Below, in pieces: positions 1 through 6,012 of a stretch of 6,942 nucleotides of DNA. The notes below the pieces were generated by a model. The model worked only from the letters and a program-made list of their open reading frames with translations. It was not told the DNA's origin and ran no database searches. Numbering within the stretch: position 1 is the stretch's first letter; the number at the start of each line of letters is the position of its first letter. A program made the translations under genes and the position numbers. The DNA is from WHTB01 sp050699035 (lineage in GTDB: Bacteria > Actinomycetota > Actinomycetes > Propionibacteriales > Nocardioidaceae), in NCBI GenBank assembly GCA_050699035.1, contig JBOHDE010000212.1:1-6942 (forward strand). Reading direction: 5' to 3'.

Positions 1-1586
1 AGCCGGTTCGCCTCGTCGACGTGCTCGAACTCGCTGCCGGAGTCCGTGCCGGTCTTGAACAGCGCGTCGGCGAGCTGGCGGTAGTCGCCCAGGGACACCA
101 TCGCGTCGGTGCCGTCCGGCCGTTCGAAGTCGACCAGGTCGATGTCTTGCGGGTTGGCGTCGACGACCCAGATGAACGGCGCCCGGTCCTGGTTCTTCGT
201 CTTCGCCATCAAGACGCCGTCGTCGGGGGTGAAGGAGTCAGACCCCATCCGGTCGACCACCTCGACGGTGTAGTTCTCGTACCCGCCGCGGTCGCAGCGG
301 TAGTCCTGGGTGATGTCGCACGGCGGGCTCAGGTCGCCGCCCTCCATCGCGATGTTGACGCCGGACAGGCCGTCGCGGCCGAAGGACGCACCCAGCGGCA
401 CCTCCCGGGCGGTGACCTCGGCGAACACCATGCCGGAGTCGGCCAGGCCGTTCCGGGTCAGCCGCAGCAGCTGCGCCTCGTCGACCATCTCGAGCTCGAT
501 CTTGTTGCGCAGCATGTGATGGGCTCCCATCGAGCCGCCCTCAGTGGCCGGGACGACCCAGCGCCGGTGCGGCCCGCCCGGACCGTTGAAGCTGCCCCTC
601 GACAACATCTCCCAGATCCCCGTGTACGACCGAGACAGCGGGGTGCCGTACGGGTTGTTGTAGTTGTCGCCGATGCCGAGCAGATGGCTCAGCTCGTGGG
701 CGTAGACGCCGGCTCCGGAGCTCTCCGCCTGGGTCGAGCTCCCGCTGCTCGCATTCGGCCAGTGGTTGCTGCCGGCCAGCCACGAGGTCCAGGGCACGTA
801 GCGGGTGACCACGGAATTGGGGAGCGCGTCGTCCGGCGGCCCGAACGCGTCGGAGACGGCCTCGGGCGACGAGAACATCATCTCGCCGAACTCCTGCCAG
901 GTGCCCGACTCGTCGTGTCCCGCGGTCAGGTAGAAGACCAGGTCGTACGCGTCGGCCTCCGCGTCGCCGACGTCGGCCCGCCAGGCACCGCCCAGGTCGG
1001 CCCGGATCGACTTGTTGCAGGAGTCGCCAGCGGGGCATCCGGCGCCGTTCTGTCCGGTGCCGACCAGGCCGTACTCGTGCAGCTTGCCCGGCATCGAGTA
1101 CGCGCCGTACGCCGTCAGGTCGACGCCGTAACGGCCGGCCGAGTCCTCCATCCAGTACTGGTGGAGGGTGTGGCCGTAGTTCAGCTGGCCGGGCGTGTTG
1201 AGGAAGTCCTCGTAGAACTGGGCGACCTCGGCCCGCGGCAGGTCGTGCGTCGACGGCTGCGGGTTGCCGAACGGGTGCGAGGCGACCGGCTGCGTGACCA
1301 GGAACGGCTGGTCGGTGAAGTCGCCGAGGACGAGCGCGATGTTGAAGTCGCGCACCGAGCCGCGTCGGTCCGGGTCGGACCAGTCGACACCGGGCACGGG
1401 GGTGTAGTCGTCCCAGGTCATGTCGTCGGGGTTCTCCCAGTCCTGCGGGTCGATCGGCTGCGCGTAGTCGGCGTCGGCCCGGCCCGGCTGTGCGCCGGCC
1501 GGGATGGACGCGAAGGCGGTGAGGCCGACGCAGGTGGTGGTCACGACGGCCAGCAGGGCAAGCCGGTGACGGTGGTCGAGGAGCAT
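1..1586 (-). CDS. Secreted M6-family zinc metalloprotease (immune inhibitor A-like), C-terminus beyond the left edge
   Basis: The frame is open from ATG 1586 to the window edge: 528 codons and no stop, so the C-terminus is missing. Residues 1-32 look like a Sec signal peptide: basic start with HRHR, hydrophobic run LALLAVV to about residue 25, and an AGA cleavage motif before Q33. The zinc site HELSHLLGIGD lies at residues 297-307, with H297, E298, H301, G304 and D307 fitting HExxHxxGxxD. It is followed by WEMLSRGSFNGPGGPH around residues 325-340, with M327 as the likely Met-turn; this block is typical of M6 peptidases. Known family role: extracellular proteolysis. Cysteine pairs (GCPAGDSC; PPCDITQDYRC) suggest disulfides in an exported protein. 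The start is supported by an AGAGGA ribosome site (1593-1598) with 6 nt spacing. The substrate is unknown. The missing part may hold a C-terminal accessory domain. Confidence 0.93.
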   Translation of the reverse strand, partial: MLLDHRHRLALLAVVTTTCVGLTAFASIPAGAQPGRADADYAQPIDPQDWENPDDMTWDDYTPVPGVDWSDPDRRGSVRDFNIALVLGDFTDQPFLVTQPVASHPFGNPQPSTHDLPRAEVAQFYEDFLNTPGQLNYGHTLHQYWMEDSAGRYGVDLTAYGAYSMPGKLHEYGLVGTGQNGAGCPAGDSCNKSIRADLGGAWRADVGDAEADAYDLVFYLTAGHDESGTWQEFGEMMFSSPEAVSDAFGPPDDALPNSVVTRYVPWTSWLAGSNHWPNASSGSSTQAESSGAGVYAHELSHLLGIGDNYNNPYGTPLSRSYTGIWEMLSRGSFNGPGGPHRRWVVPATEGGSMGAHHMLRNKIELEMVDEAQLLRLTRNGLADSGMVFAEVTAREVPLGASFGRDGLSGVNIAMEGGDLSPPCDITQDYRCDRGGYENYTVEVVDRMGSDSFTPDDGVLMAKTKNQDRAPFIWVVDANPQDIDLVDFERPDGTDAMVSLGDYRQLADALFKTGTDSGSEFEHVDEANR

Positions 1587-1606
1587 GACGGATCCTCTCG
1601 TGAGTG

Positions 1607-1645
1607 CGTTGACTCAACGTATTGTTCGGCTCACTGCCAGTGCAA
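1607..1645 (-). promoter_or_regulatory. Putative promoter of the metalloprotease gene with a palindromic operator candidate
   Basis: Reading the minus strand, TTGCAC (1640-1645) is followed after 18 bp by TACGTT (1616-1621), a plausible -35/-10 pair, although the -35 matches TTGACA at only three positions. A 13-bp perfect palindrome, CGTTGACTCAACG (1607-1619), overlaps the -10 and the predicted start of transcription. A second one, CACTGCCAGTG (1632-1642), lies in the spacer and -35. Transcription would begin near 1608, leaving a leader of about 20 nt with the AGAGGA ribosome site. Operator function is inferred from position and symmetry only. Confidence 0.4.
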
Positions 1646-1683
1646 TGGCCGCGTCGCTGCCGGATCCGCGGCCGGTCGCTGGT

Positions 1684-1689
1684 TAGGCT
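1684..1689 (+). promoter_or_regulatory. Putative -10 box (TAGGCT) for the helicase gene
   Basis: TAGGCT fits the actinobacterial housekeeping -10 pattern TANNNT. It lies 55 bp before the helicase start and points the right way. No convincing -35 is seen 16-18 bp upstream. The same hexamer precedes the IclR gene at 3891. Transcription would start near 1696, giving a leader of about 43 nt that contains GAAAGG (1715-1720). Confidence 0.4.
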
Positions 1690-1738
1690 TGCCCGGCCCG
1701 TTCGTCGCGCCCTCGAAAGGCCCCGGTGACAACCCCCT

Positions 1739-3547
1739 GTGTCCGACTCTGCCTCGGCTGCTGTGTCCCACCCCGTCTCCCATGCAGGACAGCTCCCCCC
1801 GGCGTACCCGGACCGTGCGGCCTGGGGCACCGCGACCAGGCTGCGGGCCTGGCAGCAGCACGCACTCGACGACTACCTGAACCGGTCGCCGCGCGACTAT
1901 CTCGCGGTCGCGACGCCCGGTGCCGGGAAGACGACATTCGCCCTGCGGGTCGCGGCCGAGCTGCTCGAGCGGCGGGTGATCGACCGGATCACGGTGGTCG
2001 CGCCGACCGAGCACCTGAAGCACCAGTGGGCGGACGCGGCGAGCCGGGCGGGGATGCCGATCGACCCGACGTACACCGGCAAGCGCGGGCGGACCAGCAC
2101 GGACTATGTGGGCGTCGCGCTGACGTACGCCGGAGTGGCGACCAACCCGCTGGCGTACCGGGTGCGCACCGAGCGGTCCAAGACGCTGGTGATCCTCGAC
2201 GAGGTGCATCATGCGGGCGACGCGCTGGCGTGGGGCGAGGGGGTTCGGGAGGCGTTCGAGCCGGCGAGCCGGCGGCTGGCGCTGACCGGGACGCCGTTTC
2301 GGTCCGACGCGAACCCGATCCCGTTCGTGACGTACGCACCGGGCGATGACGGGGTACGACGGAGTGCGGCCGACTTCACGTACGGCTATGCGGAGGCCCT
2401 CGCCGACCAGGTGGTGCGGCCGGTGCTGTTCATGGCGTACTCGGGTGAGCTGCGGTGGCGCACCCGGGCCGGCGACGAGATCGCGGCGCGGCTCGGCGAA
2501 CCGTCGACCAGGGACCTCACCGCTCAGGCGTTGCGGACCGCGCTCGCGCCCGACGGTGCCTGGATCCCGGCCGTGCTGGAGGCGGCCGACACACGACTCA
2601 CCGAGGTGCGTCGGCACGTGCCGGACGCCGGTGGGCTGGTGATCGCCACCGACCAGGACTCGGCCCGCGCGTACGCCAAGCTGCTCGGCGTGGTGAGCGG
2701 CGAACGGCCGACCGTCGTGCTGTCCGACGAGAAGGCCGCGTCGAAGCGGATCGCGACCTTCGCCGAGTCGGACGCCCGCTGGATGGTGGCCGTCCGGATG
2801 GTCAGCGAAGGCGTCGATGTGCCACGGCTGGCGGTCGGCGTCTACGCGACGACGACGGCGACGCCGCTGTACTTCGCGCAAGCTGTCGGCCGCTTCGTAC
2901 GCGCTCGTCGCCGCGGCGAGATGGCGTCGATTTTCCTGCCCAGTGTGGGAAATCTGCTCGGCTTCGCGGCTGAGCTGGAGGCTGAGCGCGACCATGTCCT
3001 GGGTCGCCCGGTGCACGATGACGACGACATCTTCGCGGCCGAGGAGGACCTGCTGGCGCAGGCGAACGCCGAGCAGGACACGCCGGGCAGCGAGGAGCAG
3101 ATGGCGTTCGAGGCGCTCGGCAGCGAGGCGACGTTCGACCGGGTGCTGTACGACGGTGGGGAGTTCGGCGTCGAGGGCGGTGCGGTCGTCGGCAGCGAGG
3201 AGGAGATGGACTTCCTCGGCATCCCGGGTCTGCTCGAGCCCGACCAGGTGCGCGACCTGCTGCGCACCCGGCAGGCCGATCGGCTCGCCGAGCAGCGCCG
3301 GCGCGGACGGTCGGGGCGCACCGCCGTCGAGCCCGAGGTCAGCGCGCACGAGCGGCTGGCGACCCTGCGCCGTGAGCTCAACGGCCTGGTGGCGGCGTGG
3401 CACCACCGGACCGGACAACCCCACGGGGTGACGCACGCGGCGTTGCGGCGCGAGTGCGGCGGCCCGGCGGCGGCGCAGGCGAGTGCCGAGCAGCTGGGCC
3501 AGCGGATCCAGACCATCCGGACGTGGGCCGCGCGCCCGTCTCGCTGA
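1739..3547 (+). CDS. Superfamily II DEAD/DEAH-box helicase (actinobacterial family)
   Basis: 602 residues with both RecA-like lobes of an SF2 ATPase. An N-terminal RAWQQHALDDYL segment (36-47) resembles a nucleotide-sensing Q-type motif. Walker A is ATPGAGKTT (58-66; K64), the DEAH-type box is DEVH (154-157) and motif III is TGTP (183-186). Motif V is VSEGVDVPRL (355-364) and motif VI is QAVGRFVRAR (381-390). ATP-driven remodelling or unwinding of nucleic acid follows from the family, but the true substrate is unknown. After the motor there is an acidic linker (about 426-495, with DDDD and EEE clusters), then a charged helical tail (about 500-602) ending with HGVTHAALRRECGG. I recall proteins with this start and tail as widespread in actinobacteria, so it looks like a core rather than a mobile gene. 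The GTG at 1739 is the first possible start, because an in-frame stop lies at 1727-1729. The ribosome site GAAAGG is 18 nt away, which is too far, so the N-terminus is uncertain; GTG 1763 is an alternative. Confidence 0.88.
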   Translation: MSDSASAAVSHPVSHAGQLPPAYPDRAAWGTATRLRAWQQHALDDYLNRSPRDYLAVATPGAGKTTFALRVAAELLERRVIDRITVVAPTEHLKHQWADAASRAGMPIDPTYTGKRGRTSTDYVGVALTYAGVATNPLAYRVRTERSKTLVILDEVHHAGDALAWGEGVREAFEPASRRLALTGTPFRSDANPIPFVTYAPGDDGVRRSAADFTYGYAEALADQVVRPVLFMAYSGELRWRTRAGDEIAARLGEPSTRDLTAQALRTALAPDGAWIPAVLEAADTRLTEVRRHVPDAGGLVIATDQDSARAYAKLLGVVSGERPTVVLSDEKAASKRIATFAESDARWMVAVRMVSEGVDVPRLAVGVYATTTATPLYFAQAVGRFVRARRRGEMASIFLPSVGNLLGFAAELEAERDHVLGRPVHDDDDIFAAEEDLLAQANAEQDTPGSEEQMAFEALGSEATFDRVLYDGGEFGVEGGAVVGSEEEMDFLGIPGLLEPDQVRDLLRTRQADRLAEQRRRGRSGRTAVEPEVSAHERLATLRRELNGLVAAWHHRTGQPHGVTHAALRRECGGPAAAQASAEQLGQRIQTIRTWAARPSR

Positions 3548-3566
3548 GTTGTCACGCGGGCGGGTG

Positions 3567-3746
3567 TTACTCCGAGGGCATGATCAGCCACAGTGCCAGG
3601 TAGAGCACGAACTGCGGACCAGGCAGCACACAGCTGACCACGAACAGCAGCCGCACGACGTTCGGCGACAGGTCGAAGCGCTGCGCGAGACCTGCACACA
3701 CGCCGGCGATCACCCGGCGTTGTGGACGGACCAGACCTGTGGACAT
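3567..3746 (-). CDS. Small PspC-domain membrane protein (59 aa)
   Basis: The protein is almost only a PspC domain. A basic N-terminus carries RPQRRVIAGVCAGLAQRF (8-25), whose R-x-IAGVCxGLA signature defines the family. It is followed by DLSPNVVRLLFVV, then a proline/glycine break (LPGP, 41-44) and FVLYLALWLIMP, giving one broken or two short membrane segments. In the phage-shock system PspC is an inner-membrane sensor or regulator. Stand-alone short forms are common in actinobacteria, where their job is often unknown. The ATG at 3746 is chosen because AGAGGA (3753-3758) lies 6 nt upstream and the family motif starts at once. The frame stays open further upstream to 3866, but that part runs through a 61-bp palindrome and is not protein-like. 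The stop (TAA) lies 19 bp from the converging helicase stop. Confidence 0.88.
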   Translation of the reverse strand: MSTGLVRPQRRVIAGVCAGLAQRFDLSPNVVRLLFVVSCVLPGPQFVLYLALWLIMPSE

Positions 3747-3772
3747 CGACGTTCCTCTCTCGTGATCTCTCC

Positions 3773-3801
3773 ACAGTGCCTCGTGACACTGGGCCAGCCA
3801 A
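3773..3801 (-). promoter_or_regulatory. Weak promoter candidate for pspC
   Basis: On the minus strand TTGGCT (3796-3801) and CACTGT (3773-3778) are separated by 17 bp and placed so that transcription would start near 3766, about 20 nt before the ATG. An inverted repeat, CAGTG-8 nt-CACTG (3774-3791), overlaps it. The match to a -10 is poor, so this is only a candidate. Confidence 0.25.
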
Positions 3802-3806
3802 TCCCC

Positions 3807-3867
3807 GGTGAGTGTGACGAGTTGGTGCGACACGCCCGGCGTGTCGCGCCAAAACGTCACACTCACC
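3807..3867. repeat. 61-bp near-perfect palindrome in the divergent pspC/iclR-type intergenic region
   Basis: The left arm (3807-3835) starts GGTGAGTGTGACG and ends GCGACACGC. The right arm (3839-3867) starts GCGTGTCGC and ends CGTCACACTCACC. The arms are complementary at 26 of 29 positions. The mismatches are A3820/A3854, G3821/A3853 and T3826/G3848, the last a G-U wobble in plus-strand RNA. The centre is CCG (3836-3838), leaving almost no loop. CCCC just outside the left end (3803-3806) could also pair with the GGGG outside the right end with a small bulge. It lies between two divergent starts, so it is not an ordinary terminator. No target-site duplication is evident. It resembles an extragenic REP-like or miniature mobile palindrome; an unusually large operator is the alternative. 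Confidence 0.85.
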
Positions 3868-3890
3868 GAGGGGAGGGGGTCGGACCTCGC

Positions 3891-3896
3891 TAGGCT
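3891..3896 (+). promoter_or_regulatory. -10 box (TAGGCT) of a probably leaderless transcript
   Basis: TAGGCT ends 6 nt before the ATG at 3903. A -10 box normally sits about 6-7 nt before the transcription start, so the mRNA would begin at or next to the A of the ATG. No Shine-Dalgarno sequence can fit in the GACCGG between them, although GGGAGGGGG lies further up at 3871-3879. No clear -35 is seen. Leaderless messages with this layout are common in actinobacteria. Confidence 0.65.
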
Positions 3897-3902
3897 GACC
3901 GG

Positions 3903-4556
3903 ATGCCGGCCGAGACGTCACAAACGCTCGATCGCGGTCTGCGTGTCCTCGAGCTGCTGGCCGAGACGTCACGCGGTCTGTCGATCACCGAGCTGGCCGC
4001 TGCCGTCGGCGTCAACCGCACCGTGATCTACCGGCTGGTGACTACCCTCGAGCTGCACAACCTCGCCCGGCGTGACTCCGGCGGCCGGGTCCAGGTCGGC
4101 ATGGCGGCGATGTCGCTGGCCCGCGGCGTCCAGCCGATGCTGCGCGACCTCGCCATCCCGACGCTGCGCACCCTGGCCGAGGACCTCGGCGCCACGGCAC
4201 ACCTCACCGTGGCGGAGTCCGGCGAGGCGCTGGCGATCGCCGTGGTGGAGCCGTCCTGGACCGACTACCACGTCGGTTACCGGGTCGGCGCGCGCCACCC
4301 GCTCGACCGCGGCGCCGCCGGGAAGGCCATCCTGCTCGGCCGTGCCATCATCGCCGGGGAGCGGGTCGGACGCCCGGATTTCGTGGCCACGCACGGAGAG
4401 CTCCAACCCGGCGCGTTCGGCGTCGCGGCTCCGGTGATCGGCAGCACCGGCATCGAGGCGTCGGTCGGCGTGGTCGCACTGAACGCCCTCGACGCGACCC
4501 AGGTCGGCCCCCGGGTGTCCGCCGCCGCGCGCGACATCGGCCAGCGGCTGGGCTGA
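3903..4556 (+). CDS. IclR-family transcriptional regulator, short form (217 aa)
   Basis: An N-terminal winged helix-turn-helix (about 6-65) contains TLDRGLRVLELL and then LSITELAAAVGVNRTVIYRLVTTLELHNLARRD in two adjoining stretches, the standard IclR DNA-binding pattern. Residues 80-217 form a ligand-binding domain: LRTLAEDLGATAHLTVAESG, the VGYRVGARHPLDRGAAGKAILL block (124-145) and the late GAFGVAAPVIG strand (170-180). IclR proteins usually have about 250 residues. Here the segment between GKAILL and GERVGRPDF is only a few residues long, where relatives have roughly 30-40. So the effector domain is contracted but its ends are intact. Family members bind small acids or sugars and control catabolic operons; the target here is unknown. 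The gene diverges from pspC and converges on the ABC ATPase gene with a 27-bp gap. The start is supported by the -10 box directly before it. Confidence 0.9.
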   Translation: MPAETSQTLDRGLRVLELLAETSRGLSITELAAAVGVNRTVIYRLVTTLELHNLARRDSGGRVQVGMAAMSLARGVQPMLRDLAIPTLRTLAEDLGATAHLTVAESGEALAIAVVEPSWTDYHVGYRVGARHPLDRGAAGKAILLGRAIIAGERVGRPDFVATHGELQPGAFGVAAPVIGSTGIEASVGVVALNALDATQVGPRVSAAARDIGQRLG

Positions 4557-4583
4557 CAGACCCCTCGTGGCCGGTGTGGCGTC

Positions 4584-5672
<1,089 letters not shown>

Positions 5673-5681
5673 GACATTTGT

Positions 5682-5726
5682 TCCCTTCACCGGCAGGTAC
5701 GTGCCGGACGATCCGTAGTAAAGGTC
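5682..5726 (-). promoter_or_regulatory. Structured msiK 5' leader, candidate for the msiK RNA motif
   Basis: On the minus strand the leader holds CCGGCACGTACCTGCCGG (5707-5690), a 6-bp hairpin with a 6-nt loop. Its base is only 2 nt from the AAGGGA ribosome site. A second hairpin, CGGATCGTCCG (5715-5705), shares bases 5705-5707 with the first, so the two cannot form together. A conserved cis-regulatory RNA called the msiK motif is known from 5' leaders of actinobacterial msiK genes. The position fits, but I did not match it to a covariance model, so the identity is inferred. Confidence 0.45.
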
Positions 5727-5727
5727 T

Positions 5728-5761
5728 CGGTCATTGTGACCGCGGTCACCGCCGAAGGCAA
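5728..5761 (-). promoter_or_regulatory. msiK promoter with overlapping palindromic operator sites
   Basis: On the minus strand TTGCCT (5756-5761) and CACAAT (5733-5738) are separated by 17 bp. They predict a transcription start near 5726. A 14-bp perfect palindrome, GTGACCGCGGTCAC (5736-5749), fills the spacer. A further half-site gives three copies of one hexamer in alternating orientation: CGGTCA 5728-5733, TGACCG 5737-5742 and CGGTCA 5743-5748. A repressor bound here would block the polymerase, which fits control by sugar supply. The regulator is unknown. Confidence 0.5.
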
Positions 5762-5902
5762 GGCGCACCCGACGGGGCACCGGGGTGTCCGCCGGGCCAG
5801 GGGCTTGTCCGGCGAGGGTGCGGAGAGTCCGGTTCCCGAGCCCCGAAGCGGCCTTTCCGCCTTTCGGCATCCGGACATCGTCCGGCCGGGGACTTCCCGT
5901 CC
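5762..5902. other. Hairpin-rich non-coding stretch, function unknown
   Basis: No frame here looks like protein. Several inverted repeats occur. CCGAAGCGG (5843-5851) pairs with CCGC plus TTCGG (5857-5860, 5863-5867) as a 9-bp stem with a 2-nt bulge. CCGGAC/GTCCGG (5871-5876, 5880-5885) has a three-base loop. CGGG/CCCG pair at 5887-5890 and 5896-5899. GGGGCT (5800-5805) could pair with AGCCCC (5839-5844), but not together with the first stem. The stretch may be a structured leader for the plus strand or the trailing region of the phosphatase transcript. GC-rich DNA also yields such stems by chance. Confidence 0.35.
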
Positions 5903-5950
5903 TGAATGGCCCCACATCTCAGGTAAATCAGACAGAGAGGGGTCCATTCA
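5903..5950. promoter_or_regulatory. Long stem-loop before a tiny plus-strand ORF
   Basis: TGAATGGCCCC (5903-5913) pairs with GGGGTCCATTCA (5939-5950) over 11 bp with one bulged T (5943). Above it, after a 3-nt bulge, TCTC (5917-5920) pairs with GAGA (5935-5938). The apical loop is AGGTAAATCAGACA (5921-5934). The AT-containing lower stem makes chance less likely than for a pure GC stem. In plus-strand RNA the structure would hide the GAGAGGGG ribosome site and end 2 nt before ATG 5953. In the other direction it lies 63 nt after the phosphatase stop and could be a terminator, although no U-run follows. Confidence 0.6.
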
Positions 5951-5952
5951 CG

Positions 5953-5991
5953 ATGGGAAGACGGCTCGGCCCCGAGTACTGGACCGTTTGA
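5953..5991 (+). CDS. Candidate 12-residue peptide, possible leader peptide
   Basis: The ORF ATG to TGA encodes MGRRLGPEYWTV. A purine-rich GAGAGGGG (5935-5942) lies 10 nt before the ATG, inside the right arm of a strong stem-loop. The peptide is basic at its start and aromatic near its end. I do not recognise it. No gene follows on the same strand; the next gene, the phosphatase, ends 22 bp further on and points the other way. So it does not act as a leader for anything within the window. It may be a free-standing small protein, or chance. GGA and AGA codons at positions 2 and 3 are less GC-rich than those of the neighbours. Confidence 0.25.
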   Translation: MGRRLGPEYWTV

Positions 5992-6012
5992 CGCGCGGCC
6001 AGGCCGGCGAGA

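Noticed and set aside
541..1830. Long minus-strand ORF (429 codons) overlapping the metalloprotease region.
   Set aside because: It is in a different frame from the protease on the same strand, is full of arginine and glycine and has no motif. The protease frame carries the HExxH site and signal peptide.
1726..2349. Plus-strand ORF from GTG 1726 with a well-spaced ribosome site.
   Set aside because: Its translation is cysteine-rich and not protein-like beyond the start, and it lies over the helicase in another frame. Only its start signal is of interest.
3747..3866. In-frame upstream extension of pspC starting at 3866.
   Set aside because: It reads through the 61-bp palindrome, lacks a ribosome site, and the PspC motif starts right after ATG 3746, which has AGAGGA at ideal spacing.
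3908..3972. Direct repeat GGCCGAGACGTCAC at 3908-3921 and 3959-3972.
   Set aside because: Both copies are inside the IclR coding sequence, 17 codons apart and in frame (AETS in each). They are explained by shared codons; chance is likely.
5801..5850. tRNA-like look of GGTTCCCGAGCCCC in the gap.
   Set aside because: The T-loop consensus TTCRA is not met and no D-arm, anticodon arm or acceptor stem can be drawn on either strand.
5673..5915. In-frame 81-codon N-terminal extension of the ABC ATPase.
   Set aside because: MsiK-type proteins start at the equivalent of M at 5672, and the extension would cover the promoter, operator and leader hairpins.
5822..5937. Glycine-riboswitch-like signatures in order: GGAGAG (5822), CCGAAG (5843), TCTCAGG (5917), GACAGAG (5931).
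   Set aside because: No P1 partner (CTCTG-type) lies upstream of GGAGAG, the spacing before CTCAGG is much longer than usual, TCTC pairs locally with GAGA instead, and no glycine gene follows. A covariance scan with the Rfam glycine model would settle it.
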